Made by a program: the position numbers and the translations under genes
Shown: one piece after another, positions 9,023 through 16,169 of the stretch
Position numbering within the stretch: position 1 is the stretch's first letter
Layout: each line of letters begins with the position of its first letter
Notes under the pieces: model-generated
Told to the model about the DNA's origin: nothing
The model's input: only the letters and a program-made list of their open reading frames with translations
Databases searched by the model: none
Source of the DNA: Kuafuiihalomonas sp050331295
GTDB lineage: Bacteria; Myxococcota; Kuafuiibacteriia; Kuafuiibacteriales; Kuafuiibacteriaceae
DNA length: 64,000 nucleotides
Assembly: GCA_050331295.1 (NCBI GenBank)
Contig: JBHJGZ010000003.1
Location: 310,001-374,000 of the forward strand
Direction: 5' to 3'

Positions 9023-9961
9023 TCAACCCGCTACGTCTTTGGGACGGATGACGTCAGCCAAGAGCCGCGTCGACACCACTTCCAGCTCCAATTCGCGGGC
9101 CAACAGATCCGCCGTTTCGCCCACCAGGTCCGCGGTGTCTTCAGGCTCGACCGCCAGCTGATGCGCGGTTGCGGCGCGGTCCTCTTCCGTGCGCGCCTTC
9201 CACTCCGCCATGCTCTTCGGCATCGGGCGCTGCATGCGCCAGTACCGGGGCTCGGCCAAGGGATCTCGCGGTCCCAGCTCCAACGTGTCGAGGTCGGGGT
9301 GGGGCGGGAGTCGCTTGCGCACCGCGTCCCGAACCGCATTCAAGAGAAAGTAGCGCTGCGCGGATTCCAGCCCGACGAACTCGACGCCAACAAACCAGGC
9401 GGCGCCGGAGGTGAAGCAGCGGATGAGGCGACCCGGGACGTGAATCGGTCGCTCGGCCAAGAGCACCAGTTGCACCCGCCGTCCTTGCTCGGTGCCGTTG
9501 AACTCGCGTTGCGTGACCCTCAGTGAGACGCCATCGGTCGTCCATTCGACGGTCTCGGCCCGGACCGCCCACTCCGGTCGCTCCGGGTCTCGCACCAGCG
9601 CGGGAAGCGACAACATGATGTGGGCGGAGCGGGGGAAGACGACACCCAAGAGGCTACCCAATACGTCGAGGATCGCGTCCTCGTCCTCCACATCCAAAAC
9701 TACCGCTCGGTCGCTTCCGCGAAGCACGTGCCTCCAGGGCATGTCGTCCAGCAGCACGGCCGTCGCCTCCCCTCGGCGCTCCATCAACGCCGGGAAGTCG
9801 GGCTCAGCCTGGGATTCTGGAGCGAGCAGCAGGACCCGATATCGGTCGGGGTTCGGGACATGCCCACAATCTGGGGCCCATTCCACCCGCACACCCGCAT
9901 GCTTGCGCAGATCTGCTTGCAGCGTTCCCACATCACCGACGACGAGGAGGTCCATGGCCAT
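9023..9961 (-). CDS. PilZ-like protein with degenerate receiver-like N-terminal domain
   Basis: The roughly 312-aa protein begins with alternating hydrophobic strands (MDLLVVGD, YRVLLLAPE, TAVLLDD, RAVVLDVED) resembling a response-regulator receiver fold, but I see no convincing phospho-acceptor Asp. The middle resembles a PilZ beta-barrel (VSLRVTQREF, then WFVGVEFVGL), though the canonical RxxxR c-di-GMP motif is not clear. The C-terminal 80 residues are charged and helical. I chose the ATG at 9961; the open frame extends to a GTG at 10033. It is the first of the leftward group that leads to the electron-transfer operon. The function is not established. Confidence 0.5.
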   Translation of the reverse strand: MAMDLLVVGDVGTLQADLRKHAGVRVEWAPDCGHVPNPDRYRVLLLAPESQAEPDFPALMERRGEATAVLLDDMPWRHVLRGSDRAVVLDVEDEDAILDVLGSLLGVVFPRSAHIMLSLPALVRDPERPEWAVRAETVEWTTDGVSLRVTQREFNGTEQGRRVQLVLLAERPIHVPGRLIRCFTSGAAWFVGVEFVGLESAQRYFLLNAVRDAVRKRLPPHPDLDTLELGPRDPLAEPRYWRMQRPMPKSMAEWKARTEEDRAATAHQLAVEPEDTADLVGETADLLARELELEVVSTRLLADVIRPKDVAG

Positions 9962-10068
9962 TCGATGTCGAGGAATCGGGACGGGCTCCTTCGGCTCAAG
10001 CGAACCGCACGACAGTGAAACGTTTGAAGACACGCAGGAGACAAGACTCCCGTCCCGGGACGACGAGA

Positions 10069-10413
10069 CTAGGCTTTGGGAAGATCCACCGGTCGGCCCA
10101 ACTTCTCACTGGTCCATCGAGTGACGGTGGCCCACAGCTCGTCCCCTGACTTCTGCGCTACCCAGGCGCGTCCGTCCCAATCGAAATGCCAAGCCGTGCT
10201 GCCCGCGGCCATCCAGATCTGCCGGGCTGCCCGATGACTGTTCACGATGAACCGGCTCCCATCATGAAAGCGTAAGGTCAGGACGCCACTTTCGAGGTCG
10301 ACGTCGAGGTCATCATCCTCGAGGTCCGCCAGCGCTTCCACCATGCGGGACAACGTGTCGTCCGCCAATGTCTCGAACTTGGACTCGGAGAGGGCCTCGG
10401 ACATGGTCCGCAT
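10069..10413 (-). CDS. cyaY: Frataxin-like iron donor protein CyaY
   Basis: The 114-aa protein aligns end to end with bacterial frataxin. An N-terminal helix rich in Asp/Glu (LADLEDDDLDVD) is followed by beta strands reading LTLRFHDGSRFIVNSH, the QIWMA segment and the characteristic WHFDWDGRAWVAQKSG hairpin. Frataxins bind iron through the acidic helix and tune Fe-S cluster assembly on the IscS/IscU machinery in the cytoplasm. ATG codons at 10413 and 10404 are both possible starts. It lies 49 bp downstream of the pseudokinase gene in the same direction. Frataxin supply fits a cell with as many Fe-S proteins as this window encodes. Confidence 0.88.
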   Translation of the reverse strand: MRTMSEALSESKFETLADDTLSRMVEALADLEDDDLDVDLESGVLTLRFHDGSRFIVNSHRAARQIWMAAGSTAWHFDWDGRAWVAQKSGDELWATVTRWTSEKLGRPVDLPKA

Positions 10414-10462
10414 CGTTCCCGAAAACGACGCCGTTCCGCAAGCAAAGCGCGAGGGCCAGAAG

Positions 10463-11248
10463 CTAGTGAAGCGTGCTCATCCCGAAGAACGCGCGTTCTT
10501 CCCGAAGCGAATCGGCAAAAGCCGAGCGAAGAAAGGCACCCAACGAGGCACGACCCTGACCGCATGCGTCTCGGTGGGTCTTCCGGAGGGCGACGGCCAG
10601 AGCTCCGGGGGCTCCGTTCGCCGGCACCATCGGAGCGATTTCGGTCCCCAACCAGCGGTCCAGTTCCAGGATGAAGTGGACCAAGGATGAGCGATCTGCC
10701 TGCAGCGGTGCCTGCGCATCGCGGAGCGCCTGCAGACCTGCACCGACCAGAGTGATGCTCCCATCAAAGCCCAGCATGACGTCCCGGCTATCGAATCCAC
10801 CTAAGGCGCACGCGCCGGGTCGCGGCCCCGCCTCGGCCAGAAACTGCAAGGCGTCAGCGACCGCGTAGGCGATGGCCGGTCCGAGCTCCTTTTGGCCCAA
10901 CTCGCCCACCATGGTCTGAGCGAGGGTCCGGCCGAGCCGATGAATCCGTGCGACGTAGATGACGTTGTCGACGATCCCCGCGCCCAAGATCTGAGCGACA
11001 TGGCGATGATCCACCCCCAACATGTGATTGACCTGCTCGAGAACCGGTCGGTCTTGCTCCTGCACGCGGATCGGATCCAAGAGTTCGAGTTCCACGATGC
11101 GGGGGTCTTGATCATGGAGAGCCAGCACCACCTCTCCGGACGCGGTGGTACGAACGGAGCGTCCGATGCGATATGGCCCCAAACGCCCCGAGAAGGCGTT
11201 TGCGTCCACCGCGCCGCGGTCCAATCTCCATTCGTTGGCCAACGTCAT
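10463..11248 (-). CDS. Protein-kinase-fold pseudokinase
   Basis: From the ATG at 11248 the protein is 261 aa and follows the outline of a Ser/Thr kinase: GPYRIGRSV start, a HRHVAQILG segment like the HPNIV region, and LGRTLAQTM hinge-like residues. The catalytic residues are gone. The VAIK lysine position reads VELEL, the HRDxxxxN loop reads GGFDSRD, and DFG reads VGAG. It cannot be a conventional kinase and may bind a partner or nucleotide. The frame is open up to 11332, but that would overlap the Dam gene; the ATG at 11248 avoids this. It sits directly upstream of cyaY, same strand. Confidence 0.65.
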   Translation of the reverse strand: MTLANEWRLDRGAVDANAFSGRLGPYRIGRSVRTTASGEVVLALHDQDPRIVELELLDPIRVQEQDRPVLEQVNHMLGVDHRHVAQILGAGIVDNVIYVARIHRLGRTLAQTMVGELGQKELGPAIAYAVADALQFLAEAGPRPGACALGGFDSRDVMLGFDGSITLVGAGLQALRDAQAPLQADRSSLVHFILELDRWLGTEIAPMVPANGAPGALAVALRKTHRDACGQGRASLGAFLRSAFADSLREERAFFGMSTLH

Positions 11249-11295
11249 GCGCCCGCGGCCAAGATAGCGGACCGAACGGGCCAGCGAAAGACAGG

Positions 11296-12174
11296 TCAGG
11301 CCGCGCCTCGACGGATCCCTGGCCGAACCCACCGGTGGTCCCGGGCCGCCCGGCCGAGAACCAAGAGTTCATTGACAGGCCCTCGGCCTCGGGGATCCCG
11401 ATTGATCGCTCGCCCCACCGGTACGGTCCGAACCTCCAACCCTTCATACAGCTCCCGAGTAAAAGCGCAGTCAGAGTTGGACAGGAGAGCTCTGGTTCGT
11501 CGCTCCAAGGTGGCCAGGTAAGTGCTCTTGAGCCGCCGATGTTCATCTGCTCCGAACGGGAAGGGCGTATAGCTGGTGAAACACGCCGTGTCCGACACGG
11601 GCACGTACGGTGGATCCAGATACATCCCGTCCGCTGGACCCGCCTCCGCCATCACTTCTTGAAAATCAGCCTCCCGAATCTCGGCCTTGGCGAGGGCCTC
11701 GGATGCGGCGCGGAGTCGGTCCGGGTCGAACACCCGCGGCCTCTTGTATCGGCCGAAGGGCACATTGAACCGTCCCGATCGGTTCACGCGGTAGAGACCG
11801 TTGAAGCAGGTCTTGTTGAGAAAGATGAAGCGAGCACATCGTTCGACGGCTGTCAGTTCGTCCGGGTTCTGCGCCCGGACTGCGTAGTAATGCGATGGGT
11901 CTGTCGCCTTCGTCGCAAGGGGCTCGAGGGCGTCGATCAGCTCCTCCACTCGGGTCTTCACGCAGCGATAGACTTCGACGAGACCGAGGTTTCGATCAGA
12001 GAGGACCGCCCGACGAAATCGCTCCTCCCGAGCGACGGCGAAGAAGACCGCAGCACCGCCGAGGAACGGCTCGAAATAGGTGTCCATACGGGCGGGAAGG
12101 CGCGGCAGAATCTCGGAGAGGAGCCGGGTCTTGCCTCCGGCCCACTTGAGAAAAGGGGCAGCCCCGTTCGGCAT
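11296..12174 (-). CDS. dam: Dam-type DNA adenine-N6 methyltransferase (orphan)
   Basis: The 292-aa protein has the D12-class adenine methylase signatures. FLKWAGGKTRLL (residues 8-19) and FEPFLGGAAVFF form the S-adenosylmethionine site. DPPY (187-190) is the catalytic motif IV, preceded by FNVPFGRYKRP, which is characteristic of the Dam/DpnIIA group. It would methylate adenine, most likely in GATC. No restriction endonuclease is next to it, so it looks like an orphan regulatory or repair-linked methylase. It is flanked by the thioredoxin-rhodanese gene upstream and the pseudokinase downstream, all leftward. The recognition sequence is inferred from the family only. Confidence 0.85.
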   Translation of the reverse strand: MPNGAAPFLKWAGGKTRLLSEILPRLPARMDTYFEPFLGGAAVFFAVAREERFRRAVLSDRNLGLVEVYRCVKTRVEELIDALEPLATKATDPSHYYAVRAQNPDELTAVERCARFIFLNKTCFNGLYRVNRSGRFNVPFGRYKRPRVFDPDRLRAASEALAKAEIREADFQEVMAEAGPADGMYLDPPYVPVSDTACFTSYTPFPFGADEHRRLKSTYLATLERRTRALLSNSDCAFTRELYEGLEVRTVPVGRAINRDPRGRGPVNELLVLGRAARDHRWVRPGIRRGAA

Positions 12175-12279
12175 GACGGCACGCTAGGCCCCCAGGGTCG
12201 GTTCGTCCAAAAAGTGAAAGCCAACCAGCGGCCGCTCGGCAGGATGCCCTTTATCGGTCGGAAACTGGACCGCTGCGGC

Positions 12280-12921
12280 TCAGCTTCGTAGCTTCGCCTC
12301 TTCGTCGTCGGAGTAGGTGGGTTGACCGGTGATCTGCCATTCCAAGATTCCGCCGGACAGCGCAACCACGCCCTCGGTGTCTCGCGCAAGATCGGTTGCG
12401 GTTCGACCATCCCGGTCCACGAGCACAAGCAAGTTCTCCTTCGATAGGTGATCGGTCCAATCTTCCGGATCCGCTTGGATCGAACCCAGAATGTGGCCCC
12501 GAGAAAAGTCGTTCTTCGGTCGGAGATCGACCACCGTGACGTTTCCGGAAGCCATTCGCTGAACCAGGTCCTTCACCTCGATACTCGGCGGAGCGAACTC
12601 CGGCAGCGTCTGTTCGATGAACTTTTCCAGTACGTCCTTGGGCAAAGCGCCCTGCGCCGCCTGGATTGGCGTGCCGTCCTTGAAGATCATCAGGGTCGGG
12701 ATGGACTGAACTCGATAGGTTTGAGCAACCATGGGCGCCCGGTCGACATCGACCTTGACGACCTGCAAGCGTCCTTCGAAAGCCTCGCTCAAGTCTTCGA
12801 GGACCGGGGCCACCTGCCGGCAGGGCGCGCACCAGGCCGCCCAGAAGTCCACCAAGACCGGAAGCTTCGATTCCAGGACCTTGGTGCGGAAGTCATCATC
12901 TCCAGCCGCAATCGTCGCCAT
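12280..12921 (-). CDS. Thioredoxin fused to a rhodanese-like domain
   Basis: The 213-aa protein starts with a complete thioredoxin domain (VDFWAAWCAPC, redox cysteines C31 and C34, cis-Pro in SIPTLMIF). The second half (about residues 115-205) reads as a rhodanese domain: VTVVDLRPKNDFSRGHILGS, then VLVDRDGRTA, then LSGGILEW. In rhodanese the loop after the central strand carries the sulfur-accepting Cys; here that position is Asp (D169), so sulfurtransferase activity is unlikely. The thioredoxin half should be an active disulfide reductase in the cytoplasm. It lies between ctaB and the Dam-type gene, same strand. Confidence 0.88.
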   Translation of the reverse strand: MATIAAGDDDFRTKVLESKLPVLVDFWAAWCAPCRQVAPVLEDLSEAFEGRLQVVKVDVDRAPMVAQTYRVQSIPTLMIFKDGTPIQAAQGALPKDVLEKFIEQTLPEFAPPSIEVKDLVQRMASGNVTVVDLRPKNDFSRGHILGSIQADPEDWTDHLSKENLLVLVDRDGRTATDLARDTEGVVALSGGILEWQITGQPTYSDDEEAKLRS

Positions 12922-12961
12922 GCCCCGATTCTAAGCAGATTTTGCCCCCGTCAATCGACCC

Positions 12962-13894
12962 TCAGAGAAAGACCAGCTGGTCCGCGAGGATCAAAACCAG
13001 CAAAACCGGAAGATAGGCCAGCGAGCCCAAGAACACCGCTCGCGCGGACTTGGGATGAAGTTCCATGGCCGACCTAAACCCCAGATAGCAGAAGACGCCT
13101 CCGGCCAGACCCGCACCCACGGCGTAGAACGGTCCTGCCAAACCCCACAAGACCGGACCGATAGACGCGAGCACCGCGGCCTGACAGCCCAGGGCCATGG
13201 CCAGGCCCGTCCGGTGCAGCTGCTCGTCCGACGGGAGAAATCCGAAGCCACCTCGCCGGTAATCGAGCCGATACAGATAAGCCAGCGCGAGAAAATGGGG
13301 CATCTGCCACGCGAACAAAAGCGCGAACAGGATCCAGCCCTCCCACCCGATGGAACCCGTCGCGTAGGTCCAGCCCATCATCGGGGGCACGGCACCCGGA
13401 ACCGCTCCCACGGCGATGGCCCAGGGACCGACCCGCTTCAAGGGCGTGTACACGAATGCGTAGACCATGATGGTGCCGAGGCTCATCATGGCCGGCAAGA
13501 GGCCTCCCCCGTAGGCCAGGAGTCCGAATCCCGCCGACGAGGTGACAAGGGTGAAGAGGGAGGCTTCGAGCACGGAGAGCCGACCCGAGGGGAGCGGGCG
13601 CTTTGACGTCCGGTGCATCAGGCCGTCGGTTCGTCGCTCCAGCACCATGTTGGCGGCGCAGGCCCCGGCACTGGCAAGCGCCGTCCCCAGTGCGAACAAC
13701 ACTCCGTTGCAGAGGTCGAAACGACCGATGCGGACCGCTCCGAGGCAGTAGCCAAATACGCCAGTGACCACGACGAGTTTGGTGAGGTTGGGCTTGGCGA
13801 GTTCGTAAAAGGCCTCGAGCCGCGAAGATGAACGCATCCTCCTCGGCCTGCGGTCCGGTCGGACCGTTGCGTTCGAGGTCGCTGCGGACTCCAC
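12962..13894 (-). CDS. ctaB: Protoheme IX farnesyltransferase (heme O synthase)
   Basis: The 310-aa integral membrane protein belongs to the UbiA prenyltransferase superfamily and would attach farnesyl to heme B to make heme O for cytochrome oxidase. The first Asp-rich motif appears as NMVLERRTDGLMHRT followed by RPLPSG, and the second region contains LDYRRGGFGFLP. Eight or nine hydrophobic segments are visible, as in CyoE/CtaB. ATG codons at 13894 and 13837 are possible starts. It lies 51 bp after the Sco gene and completes an oxidase-assembly group, although no oxidase subunit genes are present in the window. Confidence 0.9.
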   Translation of the reverse strand: MESAATSNATVRPDRRPRRMRSSSRLEAFYELAKPNLTKLVVVTGVFGYCLGAVRIGRFDLCNGVLFALGTALASAGACAANMVLERRTDGLMHRTSKRPLPSGRLSVLEASLFTLVTSSAGFGLLAYGGGLLPAMMSLGTIMVYAFVYTPLKRVGPWAIAVGAVPGAVPPMMGWTYATGSIGWEGWILFALLFAWQMPHFLALAYLYRLDYRRGGFGFLPSDEQLHRTGLAMALGCQAAVLASIGPVLWGLAGPFYAVGAGLAGGVFCYLGFRSAMELHPKSARAVFLGSLAYLPVLLVLILADQLVFL

Positions 13895-13945
13895 CGTTGG
13901 TCGGGTCTAGAAAGGGACTCCGAGCAGGTCAAGCTGCGTCGCGCT

Positions 13946-14563
13946 TCAGATGCGACCTGCAACGGGCAGTCTTCGCGCGTCCCGGAGCAGCGCCTCCACC
14001 CCTTGGTCGGTCGCCTCGTAAAGACCGCGCACGCTTCGCTCAGCGTCGACGAGGACGATACGCGTACCGTGGGCGATTTCCATCATGGCCTGGCCCCCAT
14101 CGCTTTCCACGTTCATGGGTTGCTTGAAGTTGCCGATCACGGTCTCCCGCACCGCCTCCGGGTCACCGGTCAGGAAATGGAAGTGTTCTCCGATCGCCCC
14201 CATCTTGGTTGCATAGGCCTTCAGGGCCTCGGGCGTGTCGTGTTCGGGGTCGACGCTGAAGAACACGAGCTCCAGCGGGAGCCCTTTCTCTTGGGCGAGC
14301 CCGCCGAGCCGAACCATCTTCCGGCTGATCTTGGGGCAGACCGAACGACAGGACGTGAAGATGAAGGCAGCCGCCCACGTTGTTCCATCCAAGTCACGGC
14401 TCCCGAAGGCATCGCCTCGTTCGTCGATCAACTCGAAACTGTCGACCCGGAACAGAGGCTCAGGCACCGAGGTGCAGGCGCACCATGCCGTGAGGGCAAG
14501 CCCACAGCCCACCACTCGAAGCCATCCACGACATGCCATGGAAGAAGCTCGCGGCTTCCCCAA
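13946..14563 (-). CDS. Sco1/SenC-type copper chaperone for cytochrome oxidase
   Basis: The 205-aa protein has an N-terminal signal-like hydrophobic stretch ending in a Cys-rich AWCACTS, possibly a lipoprotein anchor. A thioredoxin-like Sco domain follows. The copper ligands are in place: C72 and C76 in SCRSVCP and H165 in EIAHGTRIVLVD. FFSVDPEHDTPEALKAY is a typical Sco segment. Sco proteins deliver or reduce copper for the CuA site of cytochrome c oxidase in the periplasm. It lies 25 bp after the cupredoxin-like gene and just before ctaB, forming one operon. ATG codons at 14563 and 14539 are both possible. Confidence 0.9.
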   Translation of the reverse strand: MGKPRASSMACRGWLRVVGCGLALTAWCACTSVPEPLFRVDSFELIDERGDAFGSRDLDGTTWAAAFIFTSCRSVCPKISRKMVRLGGLAQEKGLPLELVFFSVDPEHDTPEALKAYATKMGAIGEHFHFLTGDPEAVRETVIGNFKQPMNVESDGGQAMMEIAHGTRIVLVDAERSVRGLYEATDQGVEALLRDARRLPVAGRI

Positions 14564-14588
14564 AATACGCGCAACGAAAAATCGACGT

Positions 14589-15260
14589 TCAAGGTTGGGC
14601 TTCCGTCGGGTCCTGCAGGGAGAAGGTCCACCGGATCGCTTCCGGCGATTCTCCTCCCGGAGGAACCTCGATGCTGCGGCTCCGCGGGCCCATCACCTCG
14701 TGCCAGAACCGGATACGGCGGACGCCCGGCTCGAGACCATTCAGGTCGATGACAAAGGCTCCTTCGGCGTTGGTGACGGCGAAATGCGAATGCTGCAAGA
14801 CGCCGACGTATGCCGCCATCCACGGATGCGCACCGTCCCGCAGCTCGACCATGATCCGCGGCTCGTTCAAAACGATGGAGCGCGGAAGCGCGCCCTTCGG
14901 CAGGACCCAATCGAAGAACCCCGGAGCCGAAACGTGGTGGAGCGTTGGGTCTAGATTATGGATTCTCAACCTTTGTCCCGTTTGCAACCCCAATACGTGG
15001 GGAACAAATCGGCAGCCTTGGATCACTACGGTTTGGGGTTCGAGCGGTTCGTTCGAGCGTCGAGGAGGCGCATCCAACCACACGAAGGCGTCGGCCAGCC
15101 GGTGCTCGTCGGGACGAGGCGCTCGTGCGCCGAGCCGCTGACAGACGGGATCCGAGGACATGTCCACCGCCGATTTGGGAGGCACGGGGTCGTCGAGCCA
15201 AACCGTGCCTTCGAGGACCGGCGAGCCCAGGACGACCACCGCCACCATTTCCCCGATCAT
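14589..15260 (-). CDS. Cupredoxin-fold / carboxypeptidase-regulatory-like protein
   Basis: The 223-aa protein resembles the plastocyanin-like proteins often encoded beside oxidase assembly genes. It has a GTVWLDDP start, VVIQGCRFVPHVLGLQ, LRIHNLDPTLHHVSA, HPWMAAYVGVLQHSHFAVT and a final beta-rich domain (GAFVIDLNGLEPGVRRIRFWHE) like a carboxypeptidase regulatory domain. Paired His residues and one Cys could bind copper, but I cannot assign a complete site. There is an in-frame stop not far upstream of the ATG at 15260, so the N-terminus is unusually short and no full signal peptide is visible. First gene of the Sco-ctaB operon, divergent from plsC. Confidence 0.65.
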   Translation of the reverse strand: MIGEMVAVVVLGSPVLEGTVWLDDPVPPKSAVDMSSDPVCQRLGARAPRPDEHRLADAFVWLDAPPRRSNEPLEPQTVVIQGCRFVPHVLGLQTGQRLRIHNLDPTLHHVSAPGFFDWVLPKGALPRSIVLNEPRIMVELRDGAHPWMAAYVGVLQHSHFAVTNAEGAFVIDLNGLEPGVRRIRFWHEVMGPRSRSIEVPPGGESPEAIRWTFSLQDPTEAQP

Positions 15261-15326
15261 GGGAAAGGAACTGCGGCTTGGCGTTTCTTCGGGTCAACCT
15301 CGTAGCTCCATTGGAATGCCCTTGCC

Positions 15327-16169
15327 GTGCGACTCAAAAACCCACAGATCAGGCCAATGCCCAAGGTGAAGGGCACCCTGAGTCCGATTGAGCGCTTCCA
15401 CCTGAACTTTGTGCGAGAGAGCCTGAAGCGTCGTTGGATGGACCGAACCTTCACGCTGCTTCAGCAGCATGTCGGAGCCCGATGGATCGACTGGTGCACG
15501 TACAATCTTCGAACCGTGTACGGCCTCGACCACATCACTCCGTTCCGGTACCGCTCCATCGTACTGGTCGCCAACCATCGAAGCTTTTTCGACATGTTCG
15601 TGATCAACGCCGTCCTCTATCGCGAAGGCGGCTTTCGCCAGCGCTTCCTGTTCCCGGTTCGGTCCAACTTCTTCTACGACAATCCGGCTGGCATCGTCGT
15701 AAATGGCATCATGAGTTTCTTTTCCATGTACCCACCGGTGTTCCGAGACCGAGCCCGAGCCAGCTTGAATCACCAGAGCTTCCAAGAACTGAGCGCTTCC
15801 ATGAAAGCCGGCCTGCGAAGTGCTGGGGTCCATCCAGAGGGCACCCGCAACAGATTCGAAGACCCATACACTTTCCTGCCGGCCCAAAGCGGTGTCGGGA
15901 GGCTGATCCACGTTTCTGGCGCACCCGTTCTTCCAGTGTTCATCAACGGACTTCAGAACGACCTGCTCAGCCAGGTTCGCTCGAACTTCACTCGAGGCGG
16001 AGAGCCGATACACGTATTGTTCGGGCCACCGGTCGAGTTGGAAGACCTCTTGGCCAAGAAGGGGAACGGCCGAATCTACAAAGCCGTGGCCGACCGTGTC
16101 ATGGACGACATCGCGGCCCTAGGCCAACAGGAGCGGATGCTCAGGGCTCGAGTCCCTCCAAATGAATGA
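15327..16169 (+). CDS. PlsC-family glycerophospholipid acyltransferase
   Basis: The 280-aa protein carries both PlsC acyltransferase signatures: the HX4D catalytic motif in NHRSFFD (H84, D89) and the phosphate-binding EGTR box (171-174) in VHPEGTRN. A later VLPVFINGL segment is also typical. It would transfer an acyl chain to a lysophosphatidate-like acceptor at the membrane. The GTG at 15327 gives the longest protein; an ATG at 15357 is a plausible alternative. Its 3' end overlaps the convergent kinase gene by 29 bp. Confidence 0.85.
   Translation: MRLKNPQIRPMPKVKGTLSPIERFHLNFVRESLKRRWMDRTFTLLQQHVGARWIDWCTYNLRTVYGLDHITPFRYRSIVLVANHRSFFDMFVINAVLYREGGFRQRFLFPVRSNFFYDNPAGIVVNGIMSFFSMYPPVFRDRARASLNHQSFQELSASMKAGLRSAGVHPEGTRNRFEDPYTFLPAQSGVGRLIHVSGAPVLPVFINGLQNDLLSQVRSNFTRGGEPIHVLFGPPVELEDLLAKKGNGRIYKAVADRVMDDIAALGQQERMLRARVPPNE

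Noticed and set aside
7976..9526. A 516-codon plus-strand frame
   Set aside because: It is Arg/His-rich and lies opposite the hydrolase-fold and PilZ-like genes, whose frames have motif-level support and better third-position GC.
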